Below, piece by piece: positions 38,929 through 45,277 of a stretch of DNA of 64,000 nt. The notes beneath the pieces are model-generated. The model did no database searches. It saw only the letters and a program-made list of their open reading frames with translations, and had not been told where the DNA came from. Position numbers and translations under genes: made by a program. Source of the DNA: Streptomyces catenulae (lineage in GTDB: Bacteria; Actinomycetota; Actinomycetes; Streptomycetales; Streptomycetaceae); contig NZ_JODY01000015.1 in NCBI RefSeq assembly GCF_000718015.1, forward strand, positions 1 through 64,000, written 5' to 3'. How positions within the stretch are numbered: the first letter of the stretch is position 1; the number at the start of each line of letters is the position of its first letter.

Positions 38929-40887
38929 TCAGTGGCGGTACGACTCGATGTAGCCGTTCGCCGGGGAACCGACACCGGTGACGTCGTCGTAGCCGGGGCG
39001 GGCGCTCAGGGAGCTGTCCTGGCCCAGGCTGCGCAGCGAGGTCGTGGTGCCCTTGGCGGCGTCGACACCGTTGACGTAGTCGGTCCGGACGACCGCCAGA
39101 CCGCGGCCCGCGCCCAGCGGGTGGTCGGTGACGTCGTGGTAGACCGGGGTGCCGTACCGCTGGTAGATCGCGGGGTTGGCGAAGCCGATCGGGATGCCGT
39201 GCCGGGCCTGCTGGGCGAGCGCCTGGATACCGGCGATCACGGGTGCGGCGAGCGAGGTACCTCCTATGCGGTACTCGTCGTAGCCCTGCTTGCCACCGGG
39301 CAGGGTCTGGGTCTGCCCGACCAGGAAGCCGGTGTTGGGGTCGGCGACCGCGGCGATGTCCGGGACGGTGCGCATGGCCTTGCCGCCGCCCGCCTCCGCC
39401 AGCCCGGACGGGACGACTCCGCGCTGGTAGAAGGGCTGCGCGACGGTCTTGCTGGTGCCGCCGCCCGCGCCGCCGCTGAACGCGCCGGGGAAGCCGTCCC
39501 AGCTCGCGCCGTCCTTGGAGAGCACCGCCTTACGGGTGCCCCAGCCGGTCTCCCACTGGTACGTGTCGTGCTTGCCGACGGCGAGCGCGGTGCCGCCGAC
39601 GGCGGTGACCCAGGCGGAGTTCGCCGGGGTGTCGACCTGCTTGGTGCCGGTGTTGTCGACCTCGTCGCCGTTGTCACCGGAGGAGAAGTAGAAGCCGATG
39701 CCCTCGACCGCGCCCTGCTGGAAGACCTGGTCGTAGGCGGCGGCCACGTCCGGCGTCTCGTTGGCCTCCAGGTCGCCCCAGGAGTTGGAGACGATGTCGG
39801 CGAGACGGCCGTCGACGACCCGGCCGAGGGTGTCGAGCAGGTCGTCGTCCATGCAGGAGGCGGCCCCGGCGTAGACGATGTCGGCGGCGGGCGCGACGGC
39901 GTGGACGGCCTCGACGTCGAGGGTCTCCTCGCCGTACCAACCGGCGGCGCCGCACTCCTCGATGTGGTTGTAGTCGCCGGGCAGCACCTGGGTGAGCTGG
40001 CCCGGGCGGTACCCGGCGTCGCCGTTGCGGGCCGCGTAGTGGGCGGCGTCGGCGGCGATGGTCGGCGAGGCGAAGGCGTCGGTGATCGCGACGGTGACGC
40101 CCTTGCCGGTCCACCTCCCCGCCCCGTAGGCGGCGCGCAGCTGCTTGCCGGTGTAGCCCTTGACCGCGTACGGCGCCTTGGTCCCGTAGGCACCCGGCAG
40201 CCCCTTGGCGGTCCGGGAGCCGTGGTACGTGGAGAACGGACCGGCGTTACGGAAGACGGCGGGCGGCGGGGGCAGCTCGGTGGAGTGGTGCCGGGCCATC
40301 TTGGGCGCGTTGTCCAGGCCGGTCACGGTCAGCACGGCGCCGCCCAGCGCGGCGGGGGCGGAGGCGGTGGCCGAGGGGGCGTGGTAAGTGTGGCCGTCCT
40401 TGCGGTAGTTGTGCAGGTCGGTGGCGAAGGCGCGCTCCGCGGCCGAGGCCGGACCGTGGACGGTGAGGTAGCGGCTGCCCGCCTCGGTGACCTTGAGCCC
40501 GGCGCCGCGCAGCCAGTCGCTCACGGCGTCGATCTGCTGCCGGGTGGCGCCGTAGCGCGCCTTGACCTGGGCGGCGCTCAGGTATTTCCCGTAGTGGGCG
40601 GAGTGCGGGTCGGAGACCGCCTCGGCGTACGAGGCGAGCCCGTCGGCGTCCCGGCCCGCGAGGTAGACCCGGGCGGTGATGCCGGTGTCCGCGGCGGTGT
40701 CACCGCGGTCGGACTGCTGGGTCGCCCACACCGGTTTGGTGCCGCGGAGCTCATGCCGTCCACCGTCGTGGCCTGCGGCGTCGGCGGCGGGCGCGCCGAG
40801 CGCGAGCGCCCCGGCGATCAGCGGCAGGGCGGCCGCCCACGCCGTTGCGGTGCGCGCCCGCCCGGCTCTGCTGCGGCTCGATCTCAT
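38929..40887 (-). CDS. Secreted S53 (sedolisin/kumamolisin) serine-carboxyl peptidase
   Basis: The pre-pro-enzyme has 652 residues. The signal peptide is about 1-38 (RAGRARTATAWAAALPLIAGALALGAPAADA). The Pro-kumamolisin activation domain follows (SDPHSAHYGKYLSAAQV to about 190). The catalytic domain has the Glu/Asp pair in GEETLDVEAVHA, the oxyanion Asp in SSGDNGDEVD and the nucleophile in GGTSLAAPV, and ends with the Ca2+-site DVTGVGSP. It should be an acid endopeptidase processed outside the cell. The ATG has AGGGGG upstream. The codon and base style match the neighbours. Confidence 0.94.
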   Translation of the reverse strand: MRSSRSRAGRARTATAWAAALPLIAGALALGAPAADAAGHDGGRHELRGTKPVWATQQSDRGDTAADTGITARVYLAGRDADGLASYAEAVSDPHSAHYGKYLSAAQVKARYGATRQQIDAVSDWLRGAGLKVTEAGSRYLTVHGPASAAERAFATDLHNYRKDGHTYHAPSATASAPAALGGAVLTVTGLDNAPKMARHHSTELPPPPAVFRNAGPFSTYHGSRTAKGLPGAYGTKAPYAVKGYTGKQLRAAYGAGRWTGKGVTVAITDAFASPTIAADAAHYAARNGDAGYRPGQLTQVLPGDYNHIEECGAAGWYGEETLDVEAVHAVAPAADIVYAGAASCMDDDLLDTLGRVVDGRLADIVSNSWGDLEANETPDVAAAYDQVFQQGAVEGIGFYFSSGDNGDEVDNTGTKQVDTPANSAWVTAVGGTALAVGKHDTYQWETGWGTRKAVLSKDGASWDGFPGAFSGGAGGGTSKTVAQPFYQRGVVPSGLAEAGGGKAMRTVPDIAAVADPNTGFLVGQTQTLPGGKQGYDEYRIGGTSLAAPVIAGIQALAQQARHGIPIGFANPAIYQRYGTPVYHDVTDHPLGAGRGLAVVRTDYVNGVDAAKGTTTSLRSLGQDSSLSARPGYDDVTGVGSPANGYIESYRH

Positions 40888-41403
40888 GGAACCCCCTGTG
40901 GTGACGATGCGGTAGGTGCTGACGGTGGCACCGCGACCGGTTCCGCGACGGCGGCTCGCCGTGCGCGCCGCCGTACACCGGCGCGGTCCGGTGCCTCGCG
41001 TGCGGCGTGGGACGAGGGAGGTGACATGCACGCGATGCGTCACTCTTTCGGTGAAATGTTCACGTCAGGGGCATGAGCACGCCAAGAAGACCCCAAGGAA
41101 CGGCAAGGAGAGGCAAGGAATGGGCGAGATACGGAAGGGAGCGAAAGCGGGCGCGGACGGCGGCAAGGGGCGGAAAGCGGGCGGAAGGTGAGCAGACGTC
41201 AGAGTACGGCGGGGTCAACCGGTCGCCCGGGAGGTCACCACGCGCGGCGCGGAACACCGCCCCACCGGCGCCCACTCCCCCACCCCGCACGGCTCGCCCC
41301 CGGGACCGCCGCCGTCATGCCCTACGTCACACCCGCCCCGTACCGCCCGCCCTATGGCGCACACCACACACAGCGGCCGTACGGAGAAACGGAGGTACAA
41401 CGA
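40888..41403. other. 516-bp region upstream of the S53 protease gene
   Basis: From the protease end it holds the ribosome binding site, then a 13-bp palindrome at 41051-41063. A strongly purine-rich plus strand stretch with repeated AAGG units (about 41080-41190) follows. Short frames here have atypical codon use and I reject them as genes. It should hold the protease promoter, but no hexamer pair is convincing. Confidence 0.5.
41051..41063. promoter_or_regulatory. Palindromic operator candidate upstream of S53 protease
   Basis: GTGAA and TTCAC are separated by ATG, a perfect short inverted repeat about 165 bp before the protease start, in a locally AT-richer spot. Confidence 0.35.
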
Positions 41404-41436
41404 AGAGCGGGCCGCCCTTTTCGGACGGCCCGCTCT
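41404..41436 (-). terminator. Terminator downstream of first tRNA-Ala
   Basis: An 11-bp perfect stem (41404-41414 with 41426-41436) begins nine bases past the tRNA 3' end. Confidence 0.8.
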
Positions 41437-41444
41437 GATTCCTG

Positions 41445-41517
41445 TGGAGCTAAGGAGAATTGAACTCCTGACCTCCTGCATGCCATGCAGGCGCTCTACC
41501 AACTGAGCTATAGCCCC
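41445..41517 (-). tRNA. tRNA-Ala(GGC)
   Basis: A 73-base cloverleaf reads from 41517: acceptor GGGGCTA/TAGCTCC (one G-U), D-arm GCTC/GAGC, anticodon stem CCTGC/GCAGG with loop ATGGCAT (anticodon GGC), T-arm AGGAG/CTCCT with loop TTCAATT, discriminator A. CCA is not encoded. A second identical copy lies 2.3 kb downstream on the plus-strand map (43776-43848). Confidence 0.97.
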
Positions 41518-41556
41518 AGGTCTTCTCCGCTGCGGTCTCCCGCGGCGACATCGACT

Positions 41557-41587
41557 ACATTACACGGCCCTCCCGGGCTTCTGCCAA
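41557..41587 (-). promoter_or_regulatory. Promoter of first tRNA-Ala
   Basis: On the minus strand TTGGCA (41582-41587), a 19-bp spacer and TAATGT (41557-41562) lie about 40 bp before the tRNA. Confidence 0.65.
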
Positions 41588-41668
41588 ATCGCTCCTGCTC
41601 CGGCGCCCGGAAGCGCCCGGGGTACTGTCGGCGGACCGTGCCCGATTCGTCCTGGGGAGCCGTACGCC

Positions 41669-43006
41669 GTGACCGCGCCGGAGCTGGAACAGTCCACCGA
41701 TTCCGGCGGCCGCGCCCCCCTGACGGGGGCGCCGGGACGCCGGGCGGTCCGGTGGGCCGCGGTCGGCTGCCTCGTCTCGTTCGCGGCGTTCTGGACCGCC
41801 CAGCGGCTGGCGCGGGTGACCATGATCGACCTCATGGTCTACCGCGCGGAGGGCTGGACCGCGCGCACCGGCGCGGACCTCTACGACATGGTCGCCACCT
41901 CCGCGCACCTGCCCAACACCTATCCGCCCTTCGCCGCGCTGCTGTTCACCCCGCTGACCCTGGTCGACGTGGGCACCATGCGCACCCTGGCCACGGTCGG
42001 CAACCTCCTGCTGCTGATCGCCGTCGTCCACCTCTCGCTACGGCTCGTCGACCGCCCGCACCGGCTGCCCCGCCCGGCCGCGACGCTCGCGCTCTCGGCG
42101 CTGCTGGTGTGGTGCGAGCCGGTGTGGACGACCCTGCGCTACGGGCAGATCAATCTGCTGCTCGCGGTGCTCGTGCTGTGGGACCTGACCCGCCGGGACG
42201 GCAACCGCTGGGCCGGGATCGGGATCGGCGTCGCGGCGGGGATCAAGCTCACGCCCGCGCTGTTCGCCGTCTTCCTCGCGCTCGCCGGGACGGTCCGCGC
42301 CGTCCGGCTGCTGCGCGACGGCGCCCCGCTGCGGACCGCGCTGCGGGTGCCCTGGCTGCGGCAGGCGGCGGTGGCCACCGTGACGTTCCTCGCCACCGCC
42401 GGACTGTCCGCGCTCGCGCTGCCGCGCGACGCGCACCGCTTCTGGACCGAGATCGTCTTCGCCGCGGACCGCGTCGGCGACGTCGAGATCACCGCGAACC
42501 AGTCGCTGCGCGGCGCCCTCGCCCGGCTGCTGCACACCCAGGACCCGGGCGGCGTCTGGCCGGTGGCCGCCGCCCTGACGGTCGCCGCGGGGCTGGCCCT
42601 CGCGGTCGGTGCGCTGCTGCGCGGGGACCGCGCCTGGGCCGCCGTCAGCTGCGCGGTGACGGCCCTGCTGATCAGCCCGGTCTCCTGGTCGCACCACTGG
42701 GTGTGGTGCGTACCGGCGCTGATCCTGCTCGGCTCCGAGGCACTGGCCCGCACCGGCGGCGCGGCCCGGCGGTGGTGGACGGCGACCGGCGCGCTGGCGC
42801 TCCTGTTCGTCAGCTTCGCGCTGTGGTGGGTGCCGCACGCCTGGCACCGCCACGAGGAGCTGCACCAGAACCCGCTCCAACTGCTGCTCTCCGACGTCTA
42901 TCCGCTCGCCGGAATCGGCCTGCTGGCGCTGTGCGCGCTGCGGCTGCGCCGGACGGCACGCGGCGCCCGGGACCGGCCCGGAACCGTGGGCGCCCCCCCT
43001 CGGTGA
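41669..43006 (+). CDS. GT87-type membrane glycosyltransferase (DUF2029)
   Basis: This is a polytopic protein of 445 residues with about ten membrane helices and the GT87 acidic loop near MIDLMVYRAEGW, followed by NTYPPFAALLFTPL and RYGQINLLLAVLVLW. Family members include mycobacterial polyprenyl-phosphate mannose-dependent alpha-mannosyltransferases acting on lipoglycans; substrate here is unknown. A GTG start has GGGGAG nine bases upstream. It lies between the two tRNA-Ala genes, on the opposite strand to them. Confidence 0.9.
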   Translation: MTAPELEQSTDSGGRAPLTGAPGRRAVRWAAVGCLVSFAAFWTAQRLARVTMIDLMVYRAEGWTARTGADLYDMVATSAHLPNTYPPFAALLFTPLTLVDVGTMRTLATVGNLLLLIAVVHLSLRLVDRPHRLPRPAATLALSALLVWCEPVWTTLRYGQINLLLAVLVLWDLTRRDGNRWAGIGIGVAAGIKLTPALFAVFLALAGTVRAVRLLRDGAPLRTALRVPWLRQAAVATVTFLATAGLSALALPRDAHRFWTEIVFAADRVGDVEITANQSLRGALARLLHTQDPGGVWPVAAALTVAAGLALAVGALLRGDRAWAAVSCAVTALLISPVSWSHHWVWCVPALILLGSEALARTGGAARRWWTATGALALLFVSFALWWVPHAWHRHEELHQNPLQLLLSDVYPLAGIGLLALCALRLRRTARGARDRPGTVGAPPR

Positions 43007-43097
43007 CATGACGTGGGTGCGGGCCCGGGCCGTGGCTCACACGGCGTCAGGCGGGGCCGTGCGTACGGCGGTCGGGGAGCCGAGGCCGGAGCCGCGC

Positions 43098-43331
43098 TCA
43101 GGCGGTGGCGAAGGAGTAGAAACGCTTCAGCGTGCAGTGTTCGTCGAGGAGGCGGCCGTAGATCGGCTCGCCGTCCAACTCGCGGTAGGTCTCGATCGGG
43201 TCGCCCTTGATGACGAGTGCGCGGGCGCACTCCTCGCACCAGTACTGGAACGCGGAGTTGAGCGGTTCCATGTCACGGACGATCGGCGTACCGCTGCCGC
43301 ACCAGTCGCATTTCCTGCTGTGGGCTCCCAT
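43098..43331 (-). CDS. Zinc-ribbon miniprotein 1, unknown function
   Basis: The product has 77 residues. Two CxxC pairs (KCDWCGSGTP and YWCEECARAL) form a probable treble-clef or ribbon zinc site, followed by DPIETYRELDGEPIYGRLLDEH. It is three bases downstream of the next zinc-ribbon gene on the same strand, so the two are cotranscribed. The type is conserved in Streptomyces but I know no function. Confidence 0.78.
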   Translation of the reverse strand: MGAHSRKCDWCGSGTPIVRDMEPLNSAFQYWCEECARALVIKGDPIETYRELDGEPIYGRLLDEHCTLKRFYSFATA

Positions 43332-43334
43332 CGG

Positions 43335-43541
43335 TCAGCTCCAACTGTGGCCGCAGGACGTACAGACGAAAGAGACGCCGCCGTTGTCACCGAGCATCTG
43401 CGCCACCCGGCCGGAGCCACAGGTGGGGCACTGCAACGACGGGGTCGCACCGCGCGGGAAGGCGGTGTCCGGCAGCCGGTGCGGGCACGACGGCCCGGCG
43501 GCGGGCAGGTCGGCGACCTTCCCGAGGATGCTCCTGGGCAT
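43335..43541 (-). CDS. Zinc-ribbon miniprotein 2, unknown function
   Basis: The product has 68 residues from an ATG at 43541 with GAGGAGAGGA upstream. The C-terminus has a CxxC-x16-CxxC pattern (LQCPTCGSGRVAQML, then VCTSCGHSW), the look of a TFIIS-like or RNA-polymerase-type zinc ribbon. An upstream frame to 43658 is Arg/Pro-rich shadow. It forms a two-gene unit with the 77-residue zinc protein. Confidence 0.75.
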   Translation of the reverse strand: MPRSILGKVADLPAAGPSCPHRLPDTAFPRGATPSLQCPTCGSGRVAQMLGDNGGVSFVCTSCGHSWS

Positions 43542-43712
43542 CGCGTCCTCTCCTCCCCTGCCGGCCGTCCGATTCTGCCACGGACCACCCGGCGGGACGG
43601 CCTGGTCACGGCGCGGGCCCGGACGCGACGGCCCGCGCACCGAATCTGCCCGCGCCACCGGCCCCGAACCGTCCGGCCCCGGGCCCGTCCCGACGGCGTC
43701 GCAGATACAGCA

Positions 43713-43767
43713 ATGATCCCGCCTCGCGCGATCCAGTGCGGGACTGGAATCCGTGAGACGGGATCAT
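43713..43767 (-). terminator. Two-tier hairpin downstream of second tRNA-Ala
   Basis: Outer 9-bp arms ATGATCCCG and CGGGATCAT (43713-43721 with 43759-43767) enclose an inner 6-bp stem (43732-43737 with 43743-43748). It starts nine bases past the tRNA 3' end and probably ends its transcript. Confidence 0.65.
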
Positions 43768-43775
43768 CCGGGTTG

Positions 43776-43848
43776 TGGAGCTAAGGAGAATTGAACTCCT
43801 GACCTCCTGCATGCCATGCAGGCGCTCTACCAACTGAGCTATAGCCCC
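43776..43848 (-). tRNA. tRNA-Ala(GGC), second copy
   Basis: It is identical base for base to the copy at 41445-41517, and a few flanking bases on each side also match (TGTG before, GGTCTT after on the plus strand). Anticodon GGC, no encoded CCA. Confidence 0.97.
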
Positions 43849-43901
43849 GGGTCTTGTTCCGCCCCTCCGGGTTTCCCCCGGCGGCGCCGCGAACAAGAAG
43901 A

Positions 43902-43931
43902 ACTTTAGCCTGCGACCTGCCCAGATGTGAA
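43902..43931 (-). promoter_or_regulatory. Promoter of second tRNA-Ala
   Basis: On the minus strand TTCACA (43926-43931), an 18-bp spacer and TAAAGT (43902-43907) lie 54 bp before the tRNA. It differs from the first copy's promoter. Confidence 0.65.
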
Positions 43932-43962
43932 ATCCGGGTCCGCGGGACGCTCCGCGGGCGGC

Positions 43963-44616
43963 TCAGGTGTCGTCGCCGAGCACCGGCTCCGGAAGGGTCC
44001 CGGCGTTGTGCTCCAGCAGCCGCCAGCCGCGCGCGCCCTCGCCCAGCACCGACCAGCAGCAGTTCGACAGTCCGCCGAGCCCCTCCCAGTGGTGCGCCTC
44101 CAGGCCCAGCAACCGGCCGATGGTGGTGCGGATGGTGCCGCCGTGGCTGACGACGACGAGGGTGCCGTCGTCGGGCAGCTTCCCGGCGTGCTCCAGGACC
44201 ACCGGGGCGGCCCGGTCGGCGACCTCGGTCTCCAGCTCGCCGCCGCCGCGCCGCACCGGCTCACCGCGCTTCCAGGCGGCGTACTGCTCGCCGTAGCGCG
44301 CGATGATCTCCTCGTGCGTCAGGCCCTGCCAGGCTCCGGCGTACGTCTCCCGCAGCCCGGCGTCGTGCGTCACCGCGAGCCCGGTCAGGGCCGCCAGCTC
44401 ACCGGCGGTCGCCGCGGCGCGGCGCAGGTCGGAGGCGACGACGGCGTCCGGGCCCAGGGCCGCGAGCAGCCGCGCGGCGCGCCGGGCCTGCTCCCGGCCC
44501 GCCGCCGTCAGCTCGATGTCCGTGGAGCCCTGGAAGCGGCGCTCCAGATTCCAGGCGGTCTGGCCGTGGCGCCACAGGACGATGCGGCGACCGCGGCCCG
44601 CGGAGGTGCCGTTCAG
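43963..44616 (-). CDS. Histidine phosphatase family protein (phosphoglycerate mutase-like)
   Basis: This is a broad-specificity phosphatase fold of 217 residues. The phospho-His motif is VLWRHGQTAWNLE near residue 15; ETYAGAWQGLTHEE and VVSHGGTIR complete the active site. The start seems to be a CTG at 44616 that overlaps the rsfS stop (ACTGA), with GGGAG seven bases upstream; no ATG, GTG or TTG in frame lies between there and the RHG motif. Homologues begin at this point with NGTSAGRGRR. In other bacteria rsfS-linked members are also called alpha-ribazole or GpmB-type phosphatases; the substrate is unknown. Confidence 0.9.
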   Translation of the reverse strand: MNGTSAGRGRRIVLWRHGQTAWNLERRFQGSTDIELTAAGREQARRAARLLAALGPDAVVASDLRRAAATAGELAALTGLAVTHDAGLRETYAGAWQGLTHEEIIARYGEQYAAWKRGEPVRRGGGELETEVADRAAPVVLEHAGKLPDDGTLVVVSHGGTIRTTIGRLLGLEAHHWEGLGGLSNCCWSVLGEGARGWRLLEHNAGTLPEPVLGDDT

Positions 44617-45047
44617 TTGCTCGCTCCCTCTGCCTCGCCCACCGTGGCCTCGGCGTGCTCGGCGGCCTTGCCGCGGGTCGCCTTGGCGTCCTCGGGAAGC
44701 TCGATCTCGGGGCAGTCCTTCCACAGGCGCTCCAGCGCGTAGAAGACGCGCTCCTCGCTGTGCTGGACGTGGACGACGATGTCGACGTAGTCCAGGAGGA
44801 CCCAGCGGGCCTCGCGGTCGCCCTCGCGGCGGACCGGCTTGGCGCCCAGCTCCTTGTTGAGGCGCTCCTCGATCTCGTCGACGATCGACTTGACCTGGCG
44901 GTCGTTGGGCGCCGAGGCGAGCAGGAAGGCGTCGGTGATCGAGAGGACGTCGCTGACGTCGTACGCGATGATGTCGTGCGCGAGCTTGTCGGCGGCCGCC
45001 TGGGCGGCGGCGTTGATGAGCTCGAGGGAACGGTCCGTGGCGGTCAC
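44613..45047 (-). CDS. rsfS: Ribosomal silencing factor RsfS
   Basis: This RsfS/Iojap family protein has 144 residues. The core AHDIIAYDVSDVLSITDAFLLASAPNDRQVKSI and WVLLDYVDIVVHV is typical; the factor binds L14 on the 50S subunit and blocks joining in starvation. The GTG at 45047 fits the family start. A 30-residue acidic tail (KATRGKAAEHAEATVGEAEG) follows. It is coupled to the phosphatase by overlap. It lies downstream of nadD and an LCP-like gene, a conserved order. Confidence 0.94.
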   Translation of the reverse strand: MTATDRSLELINAAAQAAADKLAHDIIAYDVSDVLSITDAFLLASAPNDRQVKSIVDEIEERLNKELGAKPVRREGDREARWVLLDYVDIVVHVQHSEERVFYALERLWKDCPEIELPEDAKATRGKAAEHAEATVGEAEGASN

Positions 45048-45220
45048 AAGCGGCTTTCGGGTCGGGGCGGGCCGTCCTCCGGCCCCGGGCACACGGCCCA
45101 CGGCGGCACCGCCCGGACGGGCGGTTCGAACGGCTTCGGATTCTTCTCAAGGGTCTCACGGACCACCGACACACCTGCCGGGGATTTTCCGGCGGCCCGA
45201 CGCCGCAGGTCAGGCGGGTA

Positions 45221-45271
45221 CGGGAAAGGGGCGGCCAGCTACTCGAGTGGTAGGTGGCCGCCCCTTTCCCG
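45221..45271 (-). terminator. Terminator between LCP-like gene and rsfS
   Basis: A perfect 17-bp stem (45221-45237 with 45255-45271) begins seven bases after the LCP gene stop. rsfS therefore needs its own promoter in the 170 bp before it. Confidence 0.8.
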
Positions 45272-45277
45272 CGGCGC

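Noticed and set aside
41073..41438. A 121-codon plus frame in the purine-rich region
   Set aside because: Its Arg/Gly/Lys-rich product and codon use are atypical; it runs into the tRNA terminator hairpin.
41445..43848. An integrative element between the tRNA genes
   Set aside because: No integrase or excisionase is present, and the tRNAs are complete functional genes with separate promoters, not att fragments.
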